Positions 63,585 to 64,000 of a stretch of 64,000 bases of DNA are shown here, piece after piece (positions within the stretch are counted from its first letter, which is position 1; every line of letters begins with the position of its first letter). The DNA lies in contig NZ_CP054840.1 of the NCBI RefSeq assembly GCF_013363755.1, positions 944,001 to 1,008,000 on the forward strand, in the 5' to 3' direction. The translations under genes were made by a program, and so were the position numbers. The notes beneath the pieces were generated by a model. It searched no databases and was not told the DNA's origin. It was given only the letters and a program-made list of their open reading frames with translations. This DNA is from Comamonas antarctica (lineage in GTDB: Bacteria > Pseudomonadota > Gammaproteobacteria > Burkholderiales > Burkholderiaceae_C).

Positions 63585-64000
63585 TTATGCCTCCAGACGG
63601 CGACCATGCGCATCAAAAAATATCAGCTCTGAAGGCTGTATGTATAGGGTGACGGTTTGTGTCTCATGTACTGGCTGGGTGGCCTCGGTTTGTATGGTCA
63701 TGGCTTCGTGATGCTCGCCTTGTGCCACCACTACTTTTTCGCTGCCCGCGTACTCTACCGACTGCACCTGTGCCAAAACGCTCCAGCAACCTGTTTGTGT
63801 TGTCCACATGAATTGGTGCGGGCGAATGCCTACGACAACGGCCGAAGTTGGCGGCAACACACCATCATTCAGCTTCACCGCAGAAAGCGGCAACAGATTG
63901 ATGCGAGGTGAGCCCACGAAGCTCGCCACTTCTTGGCTGGCAGGGCGCTTGAACAAAGCCTCAGGGGTGTCGAGCTGTAAGATCTTTCCGTTCTTCATCA
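63585..64000 (-). CDS. ABC transporter ATP-binding protein, UgpC/MalK type (C-terminal part only)
   Basis: The gene continues beyond the window. The visible 138 residues follow the nucleotide-binding core: MKNGKILQLDTPEALFKRPASQEVASFVGSPRINLL is the characteristic end of a CUT1 ATPase, followed by a TOBE/OB regulatory domain (VVVGIRPHQF; VQSVEYAGSEKVVVAQ; TVTLYIQPSELIFFDAHGRRL). It energises the adjacent permeases. Walker motifs are outside the window, so activity cannot be judged. Confidence 0.9.
   Translation of the reverse strand, partial: MKNGKILQLDTPEALFKRPASQEVASFVGSPRINLLPLSAVKLNDGVLPPTSAVVVGIRPHQFMWTTQTGCWSVLAQVQSVEYAGSEKVVVAQGEHHEAMTIQTEATQPVHETQTVTLYIQPSELIFFDAHGRRLEA

Overview
The window looks like a chromosome segment of a high-GC betaproteobacterium of the order Burkholderiales, most likely family Comamonadaceae. 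This is an inference from the very GC-rich coding style, the aerobic cobalamin gene set, three orphan Bug/TctC-type solute-binding proteins and the Fur/FecI-type iron regulation. No rRNA, tRNA or species marker is present to name the genus.

1-8.4 kb: the end of a PepSY-type membrane protein, then a cobalamin riboswitch leading into a tightly packed late-oxygen-dependent cobalamin (corrin ring) operon, cobG-H-I-J-L-E-M-F. cobK lies on the opposite strand inside the operon, and the start codons of cobK and cobL share one CATG. 8.4-16.4 kb: a small membrane protein, a large hybrid sensor kinase, and an iron-siderophore uptake operon on the minus strand (FecI-type sigma, FecR, TonB-dependent receptor with STN domain, siderophore-esterase-like hydrolase) behind a perfect inverted repeat that looks like a Fur box.

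16.4-37.5 kb: catabolic genes in two blocks. The first is acyl-CoA centred: thioesterase-like, MmgE/PrpD, acyl-CoA dehydrogenase, Bug protein, NDP-forming acyl-CoA ligase, a hydrolase-like protein lacking its nucleophile, and LysR. The second is a long minus-strand run: HisD-like dehydrogenase, SDR, LacI, Bug, HpaI aldolase, two 3-hydroxyisobutyrate-dehydrogenase-like enzymes, aldehyde dehydrogenase, SCP2-like protein, alpha/beta hydrolase, Liv-type binding protein, metallo-beta-lactamase fold. Two palindromic LacI-type operators 32 bp apart sit just upstream of the HisD-like gene. The substrate cannot be read from the sequence.

37.6-58.7 kb: an accessory island of lower and uneven GC. It holds an Mrr endonuclease and a HelD-like helicase (with an embedded nuclease-like segment and a C-terminal zinc finger) that is split by an IS21-family element with a 6-bp target duplication. 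Then come a P4-type integrase, an AT-rich unknown gene, an AlpA-like regulator and an HUH/Gp2-like replication protein. Next is a four-gene, translationally coupled operon: cytosine-C5 methyltransferase, DUF262 protein, Z1-type ATPase and a PD-(D/E)XK (DUF4420-like) protein. This is the best candidate for a poorly described defence or restriction system. An unknown 369-aa gene, a nucleotidyltransferase-antitoxin fragment cut by an IS3-family element, and a remnant of a second IS3-type element close the island.

58.7-64 kb: a DeoR/GlpR-type regulator facing a minus-strand operon for a CUT1-type ABC importer (ATPase, two permeases, binding protein) that ends in a calcineurin-type phosphodiesterase. 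This resembles glycerophosphodiester or glycerol-3-phosphate use.
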